DNA of 64,000 nt, taken from positions 1 to 64,000 of the forward strand of contig NZ_KB905414.1 of the NCBI RefSeq assembly GCF_000379465.1. The letters are read 5' to 3'. The notes under the pieces are model-generated. The model searched no databases and was not told the DNA's origin. It was given only the letters and a program-made list of their open reading frames with translations. Below, piece by piece: positions 9,634 to 18,197 of this stretch (position 1 is the stretch's first letter; each line of letters starts with the position of its first letter). The position numbers and the translations under genes were made by a program. Source of the stretch: Sciscionella marina DSM 45152. GTDB taxonomy: Bacteria > Actinomycetota > Actinomycetes > Mycobacteriales > Pseudonocardiaceae.

Positions 9634-10602
9634 TCAATGCTGTTCGCGAACCACGTCCGCCGGGTCTTTGTCCGTACGAAGCCCGGTATAGCGCGGATGA
9701 CGCAGTCTCCCGTCCCGGGTCCATTCGCTGAACTCGGTCTGGACGACCAGCCGCGGACGCACCCAGTGACAATCCCGTTCCGGTATCCGGTCCGCGAAGG
9801 GGCTCACCTCGGTCTGGTACCGGCGCAGCATGGCGCCGAGCGAGCGCAGCGTCGCCGTGGTGAATCCGGTGCCGACCTTGCCCGCGTAGCGCAGCCTTCC
9901 GCTCCGGTGGTAGCCGAGTAACAGCGCACCGAATTCCGCACGAGCCCCGGAAGGCTCGGTGAATCCGCCGACGACGAACTCCTGGCCGAACGCGCACTTG
10001 AACTTCAGCCAGTCGTGCGACCGGCCTGCTTGATAGGGGGCGCTCGCCCGTTTCGCGATGAGCCCCTCCCACCCGCGACGGCAAGCCTCGGCGTAGAACC
10101 GTTCCCCCTCGGTATTGCGGTGCGCCGAGTACCGGAGCACACCGCCGAAGCCGAAAGCCGCCGAGAGCAGCTGTTTACGCTGGCGTTGAGCCAGCCCTCG
10201 GACGTCGTGGCGCTGCCAGTGGAGCAGATCGAACAGGTAATAGGACACCGCGACACCGGTGGCGGCGATGCGTGCCGGATCGGTCAGCCCCAGCCGCTTC
10301 TGCAAAGTACCGAATCCGCGATCCCGGCCGGCGGCGACGATTTCGCCGTCGACCGCGAAACAGGATGACTCCACGGCACGCAGGGCCGCGACGACTTCCG
10401 GAAAGACCCGGTCGAGAGCCTGTCCGCTGCGCGACCACAGCCACACGCGAGAGCCCTCGCGCACGCCGATGGCCCGCACCCCGTCCAATTTTCGTTCGTA
10501 GATCCACGCCTTGTCCGAAAACCGCTGTTCGGTGAGCGCGGCCAGCATCGGTGCCCGCCAGCCGGGCTCTTCGCCATCCCACGGTTGCGCCGCACGCACC
10601 AT
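9634..10602 (-). CDS. ATP-dependent DNA ligase (LigD ligase domain, NHEJ)
   Basis: A 322-residue ATP-dependent ligase with nucleotidyltransferase and OB-fold domains only. The adenylation motif I reads ERKLDGVRAI at about 36-45 with the lysine nucleophile. Motif III is probably LFDLLH, motif IV is EGLIAKR, and motif V is SHDWLKFKC. The OB-fold ends with RHPRYTGLRTDKDP. It is the first gene of the ligase, polymerase, Ku set. The compact size and company indicate the end-joining ligase rather than replicative repair. A start at 10602 has no strong ribosome site, so the true start could be a few codons in. Confidence 0.92.
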   Translation of the reverse strand: MVRAAQPWDGEEPGWRAPMLAALTEQRFSDKAWIYERKLDGVRAIGVREGSRVWLWSRSGQALDRVFPEVVAALRAVESSCFAVDGEIVAAGRDRGFGTLQKRLGLTDPARIAATGVAVSYYLFDLLHWQRHDVRGLAQRQRKQLLSAAFGFGGVLRYSAHRNTEGERFYAEACRRGWEGLIAKRASAPYQAGRSHDWLKFKCAFGQEFVVGGFTEPSGARAEFGALLLGYHRSGRLRYAGKVGTGFTTATLRSLGAMLRRYQTEVSPFADRIPERDCHWVRPRLVVQTEFSEWTRDGRLRHPRYTGLRTDKDPADVVREQH

Positions 10603-10916
10603 GCAGCGGGGCTACCCGGAGGTTCCCCGTCTCAACCGTCCCGCCACCGCTGCCACCGTCGAGGTTTCAGCGGAAGCCACCCCGGGAACGGCGACCGTAT
10701 TCGGACAGTGACGAAAACGAGGGGCATGACGACTCGCACGGCGCCACGAACCGGTGTGTACCTCTCGCCACGGAGCGGTTCCGCTTCTTCTCCGGAGTCC
10801 GCCCGGCTACCCGGACACGCGGCCGTCGTGACAGCAAATCCGTTCCGGTCCCGGACGCGACATCCTGCAGGTCCGGACGGAGAGCACCCGGATTGCCTCC
10901 GGAAATCGCGTCGCCG
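10603..10916. other. Gene-free spacer between ligase and STAS gene
   Basis: About 310 bases in front of the NHEJ operon. Open frames here are compositional shadows with no recognisable protein, and I see no clear promoter boxes, although the promoter of the ligase gene should lie here. Confidence 0.4.
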
Positions 10917-11375
10917 TCACCTGACCTCGGCCACCGCCGTCCGGTACCGTGCCCAGGCGGCGGCCGCCGCGACGGCCTCGGGTCGATTCTCGTACCAGTA
11001 CAGAACCTCTTCCGCGGCCGTGACTTCCAACGACCGGCGCACCGCGAGCGTACGGACGACAACGGCGAACTCCCGCTGGTCGAGGGCGAACTGCCGGGCA
11101 GTGCGGACAAGTGTCTGCACCCCGCAAAGCGCGAGGAAGCCGACCGCGCGGAGGTCGACGACGACCGAGGCCAGCAGGTTGTCCCTGGCCACGCTTTCCA
11201 GCTCGTCACACAGCACGGGTTCGGTCTGCAGATCGATGTCACCGATGACGGTACAGACCGCAACACCGGAAGAAGGGCGCTGCCGGACGGCCCGCAGCCG
11301 TTGCTGTCGACTATGGGTTTTCTTCCGCGGCAAGAGCATCTGATCAGCAGAGTAAGAAGCCGAAAGATCGGACAT
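10917..11375 (-). CDS. STAS-domain protein, anti-sigma factor antagonist-like, phospho-site lost
   Basis: A 152-residue STAS protein. The beta-strand segment VIGDIDLQTEPVL and the helix-capping segment VVVDLRAVGFLALCGVQTL are the hallmarks of anti-anti-sigma factors. In SpoIIAA and RsbV the segment reads DS(S/T)G with a serine phosphorylated by the cognate kinase. Here the aligned residues are A, L, C, G, so the phospho-acceptor serine is replaced by leucine. I chose ATG 11375, which has a GGGGAG sequence about 9 bases upstream; the frame is open to 11417. No RsbW-like kinase is nearby. It could be constitutively active or act as a sensor, which is inference. Confidence 0.8.
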   Translation of the reverse strand: MSDLSASYSADQMLLPRKKTHSRQQRLRAVRQRPSSGVAVCTVIGDIDLQTEPVLCDELESVARDNLLASVVVDLRAVGFLALCGVQTLVRTARQFALDQREFAVVVRTLAVRRSLEVTAAEEVLYWYENRPEAVAAAAAWARYRTAVAEVR

Positions 11376-11707
11376 GGTAATGACTCCCCATCCACGACGG
11401 AGCTCACACCAGGCCACGAACCCGCCGCGAAACCCGCCGAAATCGGCGAACTGAACGCCGGCTCGTGGTCTGAACCGATGTCCTCAGGATAGGGCGATTC
11501 GGCTATACGGGCAATGAACACCATCACCCGTTCGGAGGTTTCATGCGCGCGTCAGCAATGCGTTACGGTAAAAGGCTCGTGGTTGACACAGCAGCTACGT
11601 CCGGATGGCGCGTGTTCCACCACTCGATCAGAAACACCGCCGTCCGTCGAGCACTCTGCGAAGTCGTTCCCATGACGACGCACACTGCAATCTCGTAGTA
11701 CGGAGGC
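11376..11707. other. Divergent spacer between two STAS genes
   Basis: About 330 bases separating two divergently transcribed STAS genes. It must contain both promoters, but I could not identify convincing boxes. No protein-like frame was recognised. Confidence 0.4.
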
Positions 11708-12049
11708 ATGACAGTGACCACGAAACCGGGAACCGGAAACCGCGATCCCTACAACACCGTGCCGATCATCCGATTCGACGGCGAGATCGACCTGCGAACC
11801 GAGCCCCGGTTCGCCGCGCGGATCGACGAGGCGCGCCAGCACGAGCCCCGCGCGATCCTGATCGACTTACGGGAGGTCACCTTCTTCGGTTCGGCGGGTA
11901 TCCGCCTCCTGGCCGATCTCGAACACGAGTGCTCTCGCCACGGCAGGCGGCTCACGGTGCTGCCCAGCCCACCCGTACGCAAGGCGCTGCGGCTGGTCGG
12001 CATGCTCGGCAGGTTCGAATTGGCCGACCGGCGCGCCGACGTCGCCTGA
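11708..12049 (+). CDS. STAS-domain protein, anti-sigma factor antagonist
   Basis: A 113-residue single-domain STAS protein of normal anti-anti-sigma length. It has FDGEIDLRTEPRF and IDLREVTFFGSAGIRLLADL; the serine in FGSAG aligns with the phosphorylated serine of SpoIIAA, although the preceding Asp is Gly. This is the only one of the three STAS proteins in the window to keep that serine. The ribosome site CGGAGG (11701-11706) is almost on top of ATG 11708, so GTG 11714 two codons in (VTTKPG) is better spaced and may be the real start. It probably takes part in partner switching with an RsbW-type kinase encoded elsewhere. Confidence 0.85.
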   Translation: MTVTTKPGTGNRDPYNTVPIIRFDGEIDLRTEPRFAARIDEARQHEPRAILIDLREVTFFGSAGIRLLADLEHECSRHGRRLTVLPSPPVRKALRLVGMLGRFELADRRADVA

Positions 12050-12093
12050 ACGGCAAGCGCCGAGGTCGGTCGCCGGGGGCCACCATCCGTTGG

Positions 12094-14070
12094 TCACCCG
12101 ACGGCCGGTTTGTCCTCGGCCAGTGCGGGAATCAGTCCACCCGCCAACACGGTGTGTACCTGCCGCGGCGAAAGGCGGTGGCGCACGCCGAACTCCTCCT
12201 GCTTGGTCATGTCCTGCACGACGATCGTCTCATCGCCCTGCAGAACCGTGTGCAGGCCGGAAATTCGCAACTGGTCCCCCACCTCGACGCGCTCCAGATC
12301 CCGCTCCTGATCGAATTCGAGCGGAAGAATGCCGAAATTCACCAGATTCTGCCAATGTATTCGGGCGAATGAAATCGCGATGACGACTCGCAGGCCCAGG
12401 TAACGTGGCGTGATAGCGGCATGCTCCCGTGACGATCCCTGACCATAGTTCGCTCCGGCCACGACGATGTGCTCGCCTTCGGTCCGCGCCGCTCGCGCCG
12501 GATAATCCGGATCCAGGCGGGTGAACGTGAATTCGGCGAGCTCCGGGATGTTCGAACGCAGCGGCAGTGCCTTCGCTCCGGCCGGGGATATCTCGTCGGT
12601 CGAGACATTGTCTCCGGCACGCAGCAGCACTGGCCCCGTGACGGTGTCGGGTAGTGCGGAAAGGTCGGGAAGCGCCGAGATATTCGGCCCTTTGACCGGT
12701 TCCACAGCGCGGGCCTGTTCCACGGGCAGCGGTGCCACGAACGCCGAACCCGTCACCTCGGTTCGTTGCGGGACGGTGAGTTCCGGCGGTGCCAGACCGT
12801 GTCGGCGGGCGAACGCGGTGGGGTCGGTGATCGTCCCGGTCACCGCGGAAGCGGCGGCCGTCTCCGGGGAGCAGAGCCACACCGAATCATCCGGTGTCCC
12901 GGAGCGGCCGGGAAAGTTACGGGGAAACGTACGCAAGGACTGCTGGCCCGGAGCGGGCGCTTGGCCCATACCGATGCAACCGAGGCAACCGGTCTGGTGC
13001 AGTCTCGCTCCGGCCCGGATGAGCTCCACCGTCGCGCCGGTTCGTGTCAGGTCGGTGAGAATCTCCCGGGAAGCCGGGTTGATGTCGAGGCTCGTCGTGT
13101 CCGCGACCCGGTGCCCCCGCACCATCGCCGCGACAACACTCAGATCGCGCAGCCCCGGGTTCGCTGAGGATCCGACCACGACCTGGTGCACCGGTGTACC
13201 GGAGACCTCACGTACCGGCACCACCTTGTCCGGCGCGGAAGGCTTCGCGATCAGCGGCTCGATACTCGACAGGTCGATCTCCTCGGTCAAGTCGTAGCGC
13301 GCGTGTTCGTCGGCAAGCAGTGGGACGAAATCCTCGGCCCGCTGTTCTGACTCCAGAAAGGCACGCACCTGCTCGTCGGCGGGAAAGACCGTGGTGGTCG
13401 CCCCCAGTTCGGCTCCCATGTTCGCGATCACGTGCCGGTCCATCGCGGTGAGCGTGTCCAGTCCCGGACCGTGGTATTCGATGATCCGGTTGCGCCCGCC
13501 GGACACCCCGTGTCTGCGCAGCATCTCCAGGATCACGTCCTTGGCCGAACACCACGGAGGAAGCGAACCGGTCAATCGCACGCCCCAGATCTGCGGCATC
13601 CGCACGTACAACGGCTGGCCGGCGATGGCCAGCGCCACCTCGAGTCCGCCGACACCGATCGCCAGCATGCCGAGTGCCCCGGCGGCGGGGGTATGTGAGT
13701 CGGAACCCGCCAGGGACTTGGCCGGGACACCGAACCGCTGCATATGGGTTGGATGCGAGACGCCGTTACCCGGCCTGGAAAACCAGATTCCGTAACGCTG
13801 GCACGCGGTTCGCAGGTATTCGTGGTCCTCGGCGTTCTTCTCGTCCGATTGGAGCAGGTTGTGGTCGACGTACTGGACGCTGCGTTCGGTACGAGCGCGA
13901 TCCAGCCCGAGCGCCTCGAGCTCCTGCATGACCAGAGTACCGGTCGCGTCCTGCGTCAGCGTCTGGTCGATTCGCAGCGCCAGCTCCGCGCCCTCGGGTA
14001 CCGGCTCGCCGATCCGGTGCCGGTCGATGAGTTTCTGGGCGACACCGCGGCCTTCCATTCGTGCTTGCAT
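12094..14070 (-). CDS. Aconitate hydratase (short, Aquifex-like class)
   Basis: A 658-residue aconitase-superfamily protein converting citrate to isocitrate through cis-aconitate. Signatures include GSDSHTPAAGALGMLAIGVGGLE at about 120-142, the two-cysteine cluster ligand motif TGCLGCIGMG near 362-371, and a C-terminal swivel domain with GANYGQGSSREHAA. The first cluster ligand usually sits in GSCTNS; the corresponding segment here reads GSSANPGLRD, with serine in place of cysteine. It is shorter than the 890-residue AcnA typical as the main actinobacterial aconitase, so it is probably accessory. It is convergent with the STAS gene at 11708-12049 and lies in a stress-type neighbourhood. Confidence 0.85.
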   Translation of the reverse strand: MQARMEGRGVAQKLIDRHRIGEPVPEGAELALRIDQTLTQDATGTLVMQELEALGLDRARTERSVQYVDHNLLQSDEKNAEDHEYLRTACQRYGIWFSRPGNGVSHPTHMQRFGVPAKSLAGSDSHTPAAGALGMLAIGVGGLEVALAIAGQPLYVRMPQIWGVRLTGSLPPWCSAKDVILEMLRRHGVSGGRNRIIEYHGPGLDTLTAMDRHVIANMGAELGATTTVFPADEQVRAFLESEQRAEDFVPLLADEHARYDLTEEIDLSSIEPLIAKPSAPDKVVPVREVSGTPVHQVVVGSSANPGLRDLSVVAAMVRGHRVADTTSLDINPASREILTDLTRTGATVELIRAGARLHQTGCLGCIGMGQAPAPGQQSLRTFPRNFPGRSGTPDDSVWLCSPETAAASAVTGTITDPTAFARRHGLAPPELTVPQRTEVTGSAFVAPLPVEQARAVEPVKGPNISALPDLSALPDTVTGPVLLRAGDNVSTDEISPAGAKALPLRSNIPELAEFTFTRLDPDYPARAARTEGEHIVVAGANYGQGSSREHAAITPRYLGLRVVIAISFARIHWQNLVNFGILPLEFDQERDLERVEVGDQLRISGLHTVLQGDETIVVQDMTKQEEFGVRHRLSPRQVHTVLAGGLIPALAEDKPAVG

Positions 14071-14112
14071 ATCTGGTCACCTATCCTGGCAGGGAATGTG
14101 GCAATCGCGGCG

Positions 14113-14337
14113 TCAGCCCTCCGAACGTTCCCTGCGGAGTTTCTCCTCGAGCGACTCACCGTCACGTTGCTCGGCAGCGGTCAGGCCGTGCCCCGTTGCC
14201 GCCGTCCAGTCCTCCGGCGGTTCCCGGCCCGACTCCAGTGGATCCTCGGCAAGGGTGTCCTCGTCCAGCTGCTCGCTGACCTGGATCGCCTCCGGTGTGC
14301 TTTCGACCTGCTCATCGCCGCGTTCCTCGTCGGCCAT
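14113..14337 (-). CDS. Small acidic protein, DUF5709-like
   Basis: A 74-residue, very acidic protein. The C-terminal half (PPEDWTAATGHGLTAAEQRDG followed by ESLEEKLRRE) matches the tail seen in actinobacterial DUF5709 proteins, where a TTAAEQREGESLDxRL-like segment is typical. The start at ATG 14337 is supported by AAGGAAGG about 10 bases upstream. It lies between aconitase and the HhH-GPD gene on the same strand and could be co-transcribed. The function of the family is not known; it recurs among stress-related small proteins. Confidence 0.6.
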   Translation of the reverse strand: MADEERGDEQVESTPEAIQVSEQLDEDTLAEDPLESGREPPEDWTAATGHGLTAAEQRDGESLEEKLRRERSEG

Positions 14338-14371
14338 GACACGCGCTCCTTCCTTTTGCACGGTGCTCGCG

Positions 14372-15022
14372 CTATCCGGCGACCGCTTCGCGCACCTGCG
14401 CGGCCGCGCTCGGCCGTAATCCGGCCCGTACCAGTGCGGCCGCGGCCGCGGGAAGCCGCTCGGCGGCCACAAGGTTCCCCAGTGCCTCGGGGTCCTCTGG
14501 CAGACCGAGCGCTTTCGCACCCTGTAAGGCTTTCCGGTCGAAACACGGGCGCAGCTCCGGCCAGATGCCCTGCACCTCCCGGCAGAAGATGTTCGCTCCG
14601 GTCGGCCCGATCCGTGGCAGCTCGGTGAGCCGTTCCCTGACCCCGTTCGCGGACCCGTCCGCCCGCTTGCGCAGCTGACGGAGGTCGCCCTGATACTCAC
14701 GGTGCAGCAGCTCGGCTCCCTGCCCCAGCGCCGTGGCCGTCTGCTCGTCGTAGCGCCGGTACCCGGCCCTGCCGAGCGCATCGACACGCTGCTGCCAGGT
14801 CGCCGCGGCCATCCGCCGCGGACTGGTCATCCCCGCCTCGGTGAGTTCCCGGGACGCGGCGACCGCGATCTCGGCCTTGATCCGCGTCGAGAGCAGCAGG
14901 GCGAGCACCGAGAGCCGGTAGAGTGGCGATGGTTTGTCGGCCAGCCGGATACCTGCTTGCTCGGCGTAGGTCCGCCCGCACATCTCGAGCGACCGCCGCA
15001 TGATGTCCCCATCCGTGGTCAT
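14372..15022 (-). CDS. HhH-GPD family DNA glycosylase/endonuclease III-like protein
   Basis: A 216-residue protein with the helix-hairpin-helix segment LTELPRIGPTGANIFCREVQ near 131-150, followed by the region that normally carries the catalytic aspartate (WPELRPCFDRKALQGAKALG). The N-terminal part (LYRLSVLALLLSTRIKAEIA) matches the entry helices of endonuclease III-type glycosylases. I see no four-cysteine iron-sulfur loop at the C-terminus. Such proteins excise damaged bases; the substrate cannot be predicted. Its presence close to the Ku/LigD set fits a DNA-damage or desiccation theme. Confidence 0.8.
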   Translation of the reverse strand: MTTDGDIMRRSLEMCGRTYAEQAGIRLADKPSPLYRLSVLALLLSTRIKAEIAVAASRELTEAGMTSPRRMAAATWQQRVDALGRAGYRRYDEQTATALGQGAELLHREYQGDLRQLRKRADGSANGVRERLTELPRIGPTGANIFCREVQGIWPELRPCFDRKALQGAKALGLPEDPEALGNLVAAERLPAAAAALVRAGLRPSAAAQVREAVAG

Positions 15023-15058
15023 ATCGGTCGGTTACCCGGTACTCGCGGCCGTGAAACC

Positions 15059-16426
15059 TCAGTCCGCCAGCCACACTGTTTTCGGGTTGGTGAAGGACTG
15101 GACACCGAACCGGGCCAGCTCGCGACCATAGCCGGAATGCTTCACACCGCCGAACGGCACCTCGGGCGTGGACGCGGTGAACTCGTTGACGTACACCATC
15201 CCGGCGTCGATCTCGTCGATGCAGCGCCGTTGTTCGGCCTCGTCGGTGGTCCAGACGCTGGCACCGAGCCCATAAGGCGAGTCGTTGGCGATATCGAGAG
15301 CCTCACGCACACTGGCGGCCCGCCAGACGAGCGCCACCGGGCCGAAGAACTCCTCGCAATGGCCGGGAGAATCCGGGGGAACCTCACACAATACCGTTGG
15401 CGGATAGAAGTTTCCGTCTCCCTCGCCCGGCGTTCCGCCCGTGACCAGCCGCGCTCCCGCGGCGATGGTGTCGGTGACCTGCCGATGCAGTGTGCGAACG
15501 GCCTCCTGCGAGGACAACGGTCCGAGTTCGGTCTCGGAGTCCATCGGATCCCCCATCCGCACGGCCTCGAACTGCTCGGTGAGCCTGTGCAGAAACTCCT
15601 CGGCGATGTCCTCGTGCAGGATGAAACGCTTGGCGTTGATGCAAGATTGGCCGTTGTTGAGGATTCGGGAATGGACCGCGGCCGAAACGGCACGGTCCAG
15701 ATCGGCCGAGGCCAGCACGATGAAGGGATCGGTGCCGCCCAGCTCGAGTACCGTGGGTTTGATGTGCCGCCCGGCCGCCGCGGCAACCGCACTGCCCGCC
15801 GCTTCGCTGCCGGTCAGCGTCACCCCGCGCACTCGCTCATCAGCCACCACCGCTTCGACCTCCGACGAGGGGATCAGCATCGTGGTGAGTACCCCGTCAC
15901 CGCATCCGGCCTGCGCTACGACCTCCTCGATCGCCAGGGCACACTGCGGGACGTTCGATGCGTGCTTGAGCAACACGGTATTGCCTGCCAACAGGGCGGG
16001 GGCAGCGAACCGGAAGACCTGCCAGTAGGGGAAATTCCACGGCATGACGGCCAGGATCGGGCCGAGGGGCTGATATCGGGTGAACGCTCGGGCACCATCC
16101 ACCGTCCATGGCTCATCCGCGAGCAGGCCGGGGCCGTGGTCGGCATACCAGTAGCAGCCGGATGCGGCCTTGGCTACCTCGGCACGCGCGGCTCCGATCG
16201 TCTTGCCCATTTCTTCAGTGGCCAGCCGGGCCAGGCGTTCGGTGTCCCGCTCCAGCACTGAGCCGATCGCCCGTAGTTGCCGGGCCCGCTCGGCGACCGA
16301 TGTCGACCTGCGCGAACCGAAGGCCTTGCGCGCACCGTCGAGCGCATGCTCGATGCCGGCACGGTCAAGGGGTTCGAAGGTTCTCGACACTTGCCCGGTC
16401 GCGGGATTGATGCTGTCGATCGGCAC
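15059..16426 (-). CDS. Aldehyde dehydrogenase, succinate-semialdehyde dehydrogenase-like
   Basis: A 455-residue NAD(P)-dependent aldehyde dehydrogenase. Motifs in order are PWNFPYWQVFRF near 129, the Rossmann-type LTGSEAAGSAVA near 205, the general base Glu in VLELGGTDPF near 228, the catalytic Cys in NNGQSCINAKRF near 262, and EEFFGPVALV near 357. The length and the SINPATGQV start match the GabD/YneI group that oxidises succinic semialdehyde to succinate. No GABA transaminase lies nearby, so the physiological aldehyde is uncertain. The upstream 287 bases up to the alcohol dehydrogenase gene hold no recognisable gene. Confidence 0.9.
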   Translation of the reverse strand: MPIDSINPATGQVSRTFEPLDRAGIEHALDGARKAFGSRRSTSVAERARQLRAIGSVLERDTERLARLATEEMGKTIGAARAEVAKAASGCYWYADHGPGLLADEPWTVDGARAFTRYQPLGPILAVMPWNFPYWQVFRFAAPALLAGNTVLLKHASNVPQCALAIEEVVAQAGCGDGVLTTMLIPSSEVEAVVADERVRGVTLTGSEAAGSAVAAAAGRHIKPTVLELGGTDPFIVLASADLDRAVSAAVHSRILNNGQSCINAKRFILHEDIAEEFLHRLTEQFEAVRMGDPMDSETELGPLSSQEAVRTLHRQVTDTIAAGARLVTGGTPGEGDGNFYPPTVLCEVPPDSPGHCEEFFGPVALVWRAASVREALDIANDSPYGLGASVWTTDEAEQRRCIDEIDAGMVYVNEFTASTPEVPFGGVKHSGYGRELARFGVQSFTNPKTVWLAD

Positions 16427-16713
16427 GTCGTTCTCCTCTGGTAGAAGGCGGGCTGTTCGTTCTCCGCTGCCGCGCGATGACGGGACAACGAGTCAGGACC
16501 ATGCACAGGGCAGCAAAGCGGTAAGGCGGACCGAGAAGGCTCGGCACCGCGGCGCGGCGGAATCCGTCTCGGCGAGCGATACGGTCCGGGTGGATTCACC
16601 CTGTACCGAAGCCGTCCCGGGACAAGCTGATCACAGCCCTACCGTTATGTCTTCCGGAGAAGCCATGTCCTCGCAGGCACACGGCCCATTCGAGGAGGCG
16701 GCTGGCGCCGGTG

Positions 16714-17847
16714 TCACGGTTTCAGGATGACTTTGGTCCAGCCATCCAGCCGTTGATCGAAATTCTCATAGGCGCTCGGGGCCTGCAGCAGTGACAGCTC
16801 GTGGGAAACGAGGAAGGACGGTTTCGCCCGGTCCCGGTGAATCAGCTCTCGCAGGAACCGGTTATAAGCTTTGACGTTGGCCTGACCGGTCCCCATACGC
16901 TGGCCCTTGAACCAGAATTCTCCCATGTCGAAGGGGAGCTTTCCGTGCTGCGCGAGCTCACCTTCCGCCCCGGGATCCTGCGGGAGAAAGGCCCCGACGA
17001 CACCGAGCGTTCCGGTCACCTTGACCGAACTGACCAAGCGGTTCATGGTCGACTCCGGATGTTCGCGCCCACGTGGGTCATGGGCATGGAAGCCGACGCA
17101 CTCACACCCCTTATCCGCTCCGATCCCATTCGTGCGTTCCAGTATCGCGTCCACCGGGGAGCTCTTCGAATCGTCGATGGCCGTGGCACCGATGGCCTCG
17201 GCCAGCTTCAACCGGTCCGGGTGCCGATCGACGATCATCACCTCGCTCGCACCCCGCAGATAGGCCGAGTACGCGGCCATCAGTCCGACGGGCCCGGCAC
17301 CGTAAACGGCAACCGACTCACCGGGCTGAACGTCGGCGAGCTCCGTGGCGTGATAACCGGTCGGGAAGATATCGGCCAGCATCACGTAGTCGTTCTCTTT
17401 CTCCACGGCGTCCTCGGGCAGGACGAGACAGTTCGCATCCGCCCAAGGGACCCTCAGGTATTCGGCCTGTCCACCGCTGTAGGAACCCATACCGGCGAAA
17501 CCATAGGCGCCACCGGGAGTGTCGGAGTCCACGTTGAGGCAGAAGGCGGTGTTGCCTCGTTCGCAGTTCCCACAGTGCCCGCAACAGACGTTGAACGGCA
17601 GACATACCCGGTCACCGCGGCGAACGTGTTCCACCCCTTCACCGAGCTCCACCACTTCCCCGAGGTTCTCGTGGCCGAGCACGCGTCCGTATTCCATCGG
17701 TGTGCGTCCCTCGTACATATGCAGGTCGGAACCGCAGATATTGGTACTCGTGACACGGATGACGGCATCATTGGGATTCTCGATACCGGGGTCAGGGACG
17801 TCCTTGATCCGCACATCGCGGGGCCCGTCATAGACAAGTGCCTTCAT
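16714..17847 (-). CDS. Zinc-dependent alcohol dehydrogenase, glutathione-independent formaldehyde dehydrogenase-like
   Basis: A 377-residue medium-chain dehydrogenase. The catalytic zinc ligands are in NICGSDLHMYEGR and GHENLGEV, and the structural zinc site is the four-cysteine run CCGHCGNCERGNTAFC near 90-105. The Rossmann motif VYGAGPVGLMAA is near 183. The long segment AIDDSKSSPVDAILERTNG and the C-terminal FDQRLDGWTKVILKP match the formaldehyde dehydrogenase/dismutase branch. ATG 17847 (MKALVYDG) is the homologous start; the frame extends to 17871. Likely role is aldehyde or alcohol detoxification. Just upstream are gene relics, so its promoter must lie within the decayed stretch. Confidence 0.88.
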   Translation of the reverse strand: MKALVYDGPRDVRIKDVPDPGIENPNDAVIRVTSTNICGSDLHMYEGRTPMEYGRVLGHENLGEVVELGEGVEHVRRGDRVCLPFNVCCGHCGNCERGNTAFCLNVDSDTPGGAYGFAGMGSYSGGQAEYLRVPWADANCLVLPEDAVEKENDYVMLADIFPTGYHATELADVQPGESVAVYGAGPVGLMAAYSAYLRGASEVMIVDRHPDRLKLAEAIGATAIDDSKSSPVDAILERTNGIGADKGCECVGFHAHDPRGREHPESTMNRLVSSVKVTGTLGVVGAFLPQDPGAEGELAQHGKLPFDMGEFWFKGQRMGTGQANVKAYNRFLRELIHRDRAKPSFLVSHELSLLQAPSAYENFDQRLDGWTKVILKP

Positions 17848-17879
17848 TGGTGGAATTGCTCCCTTCAGCACGGCTTCAT

Positions 17880-18195
17880 GGCCTGTGATACTGGCCTACC
17901 CGGAAATCGGCTGCCCGAACCATCCGTCCGCGCAGCATCGGCTCGTCCATCGCGCCGTTGTCCGCGTCCTTGAGCCAGTGATCCCACCACTGCACCAGCC
18001 CCTGCAGGAATCCGATGGCCGGGTTCACCGAGATGCGGGTATTTGTGCGACCGCGGTCCGATGGGCCTCTGCGCGGCACGGCCAGCTCGGTCATCAGGCG
18101 GAGCACCGCGTTCGAATAGCCGTCCGCCCAGCCGCTCACGGCCAGTACCGGGATGCCGAGCGCGACGTCCTGATCGACCTGTACGAACGAAAACC
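17880..18195 (-). pseudogene. Relic of a CocE/NonD (X-Pro dipeptidyl-peptidase S15) hydrolase
   Basis: The minus strand reads QVDQDVALGIPVLAVSGWAD followed by GYSNAVLRLMTELAVPR in one frame, then IGPRSHKYPHLGEPG in the next frame, then AIGFLQGLVQWWDHWLKDAD back in the first frame. These are consecutive pieces of the S15/CocE fold: the SGWADGYSN segment carries the acid of the triad and the GPxxHKYPH segment carries the histidine. The nucleophile domain and the C-terminal jelly-roll domain are both missing. Two compensating frameshifts and loss of both ends show a dead gene. A full-length member of the same broad family is at 54980-56929, but this relic looks like a different subtype. Confidence 0.75.
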
Positions 18196-18197
18196 CG

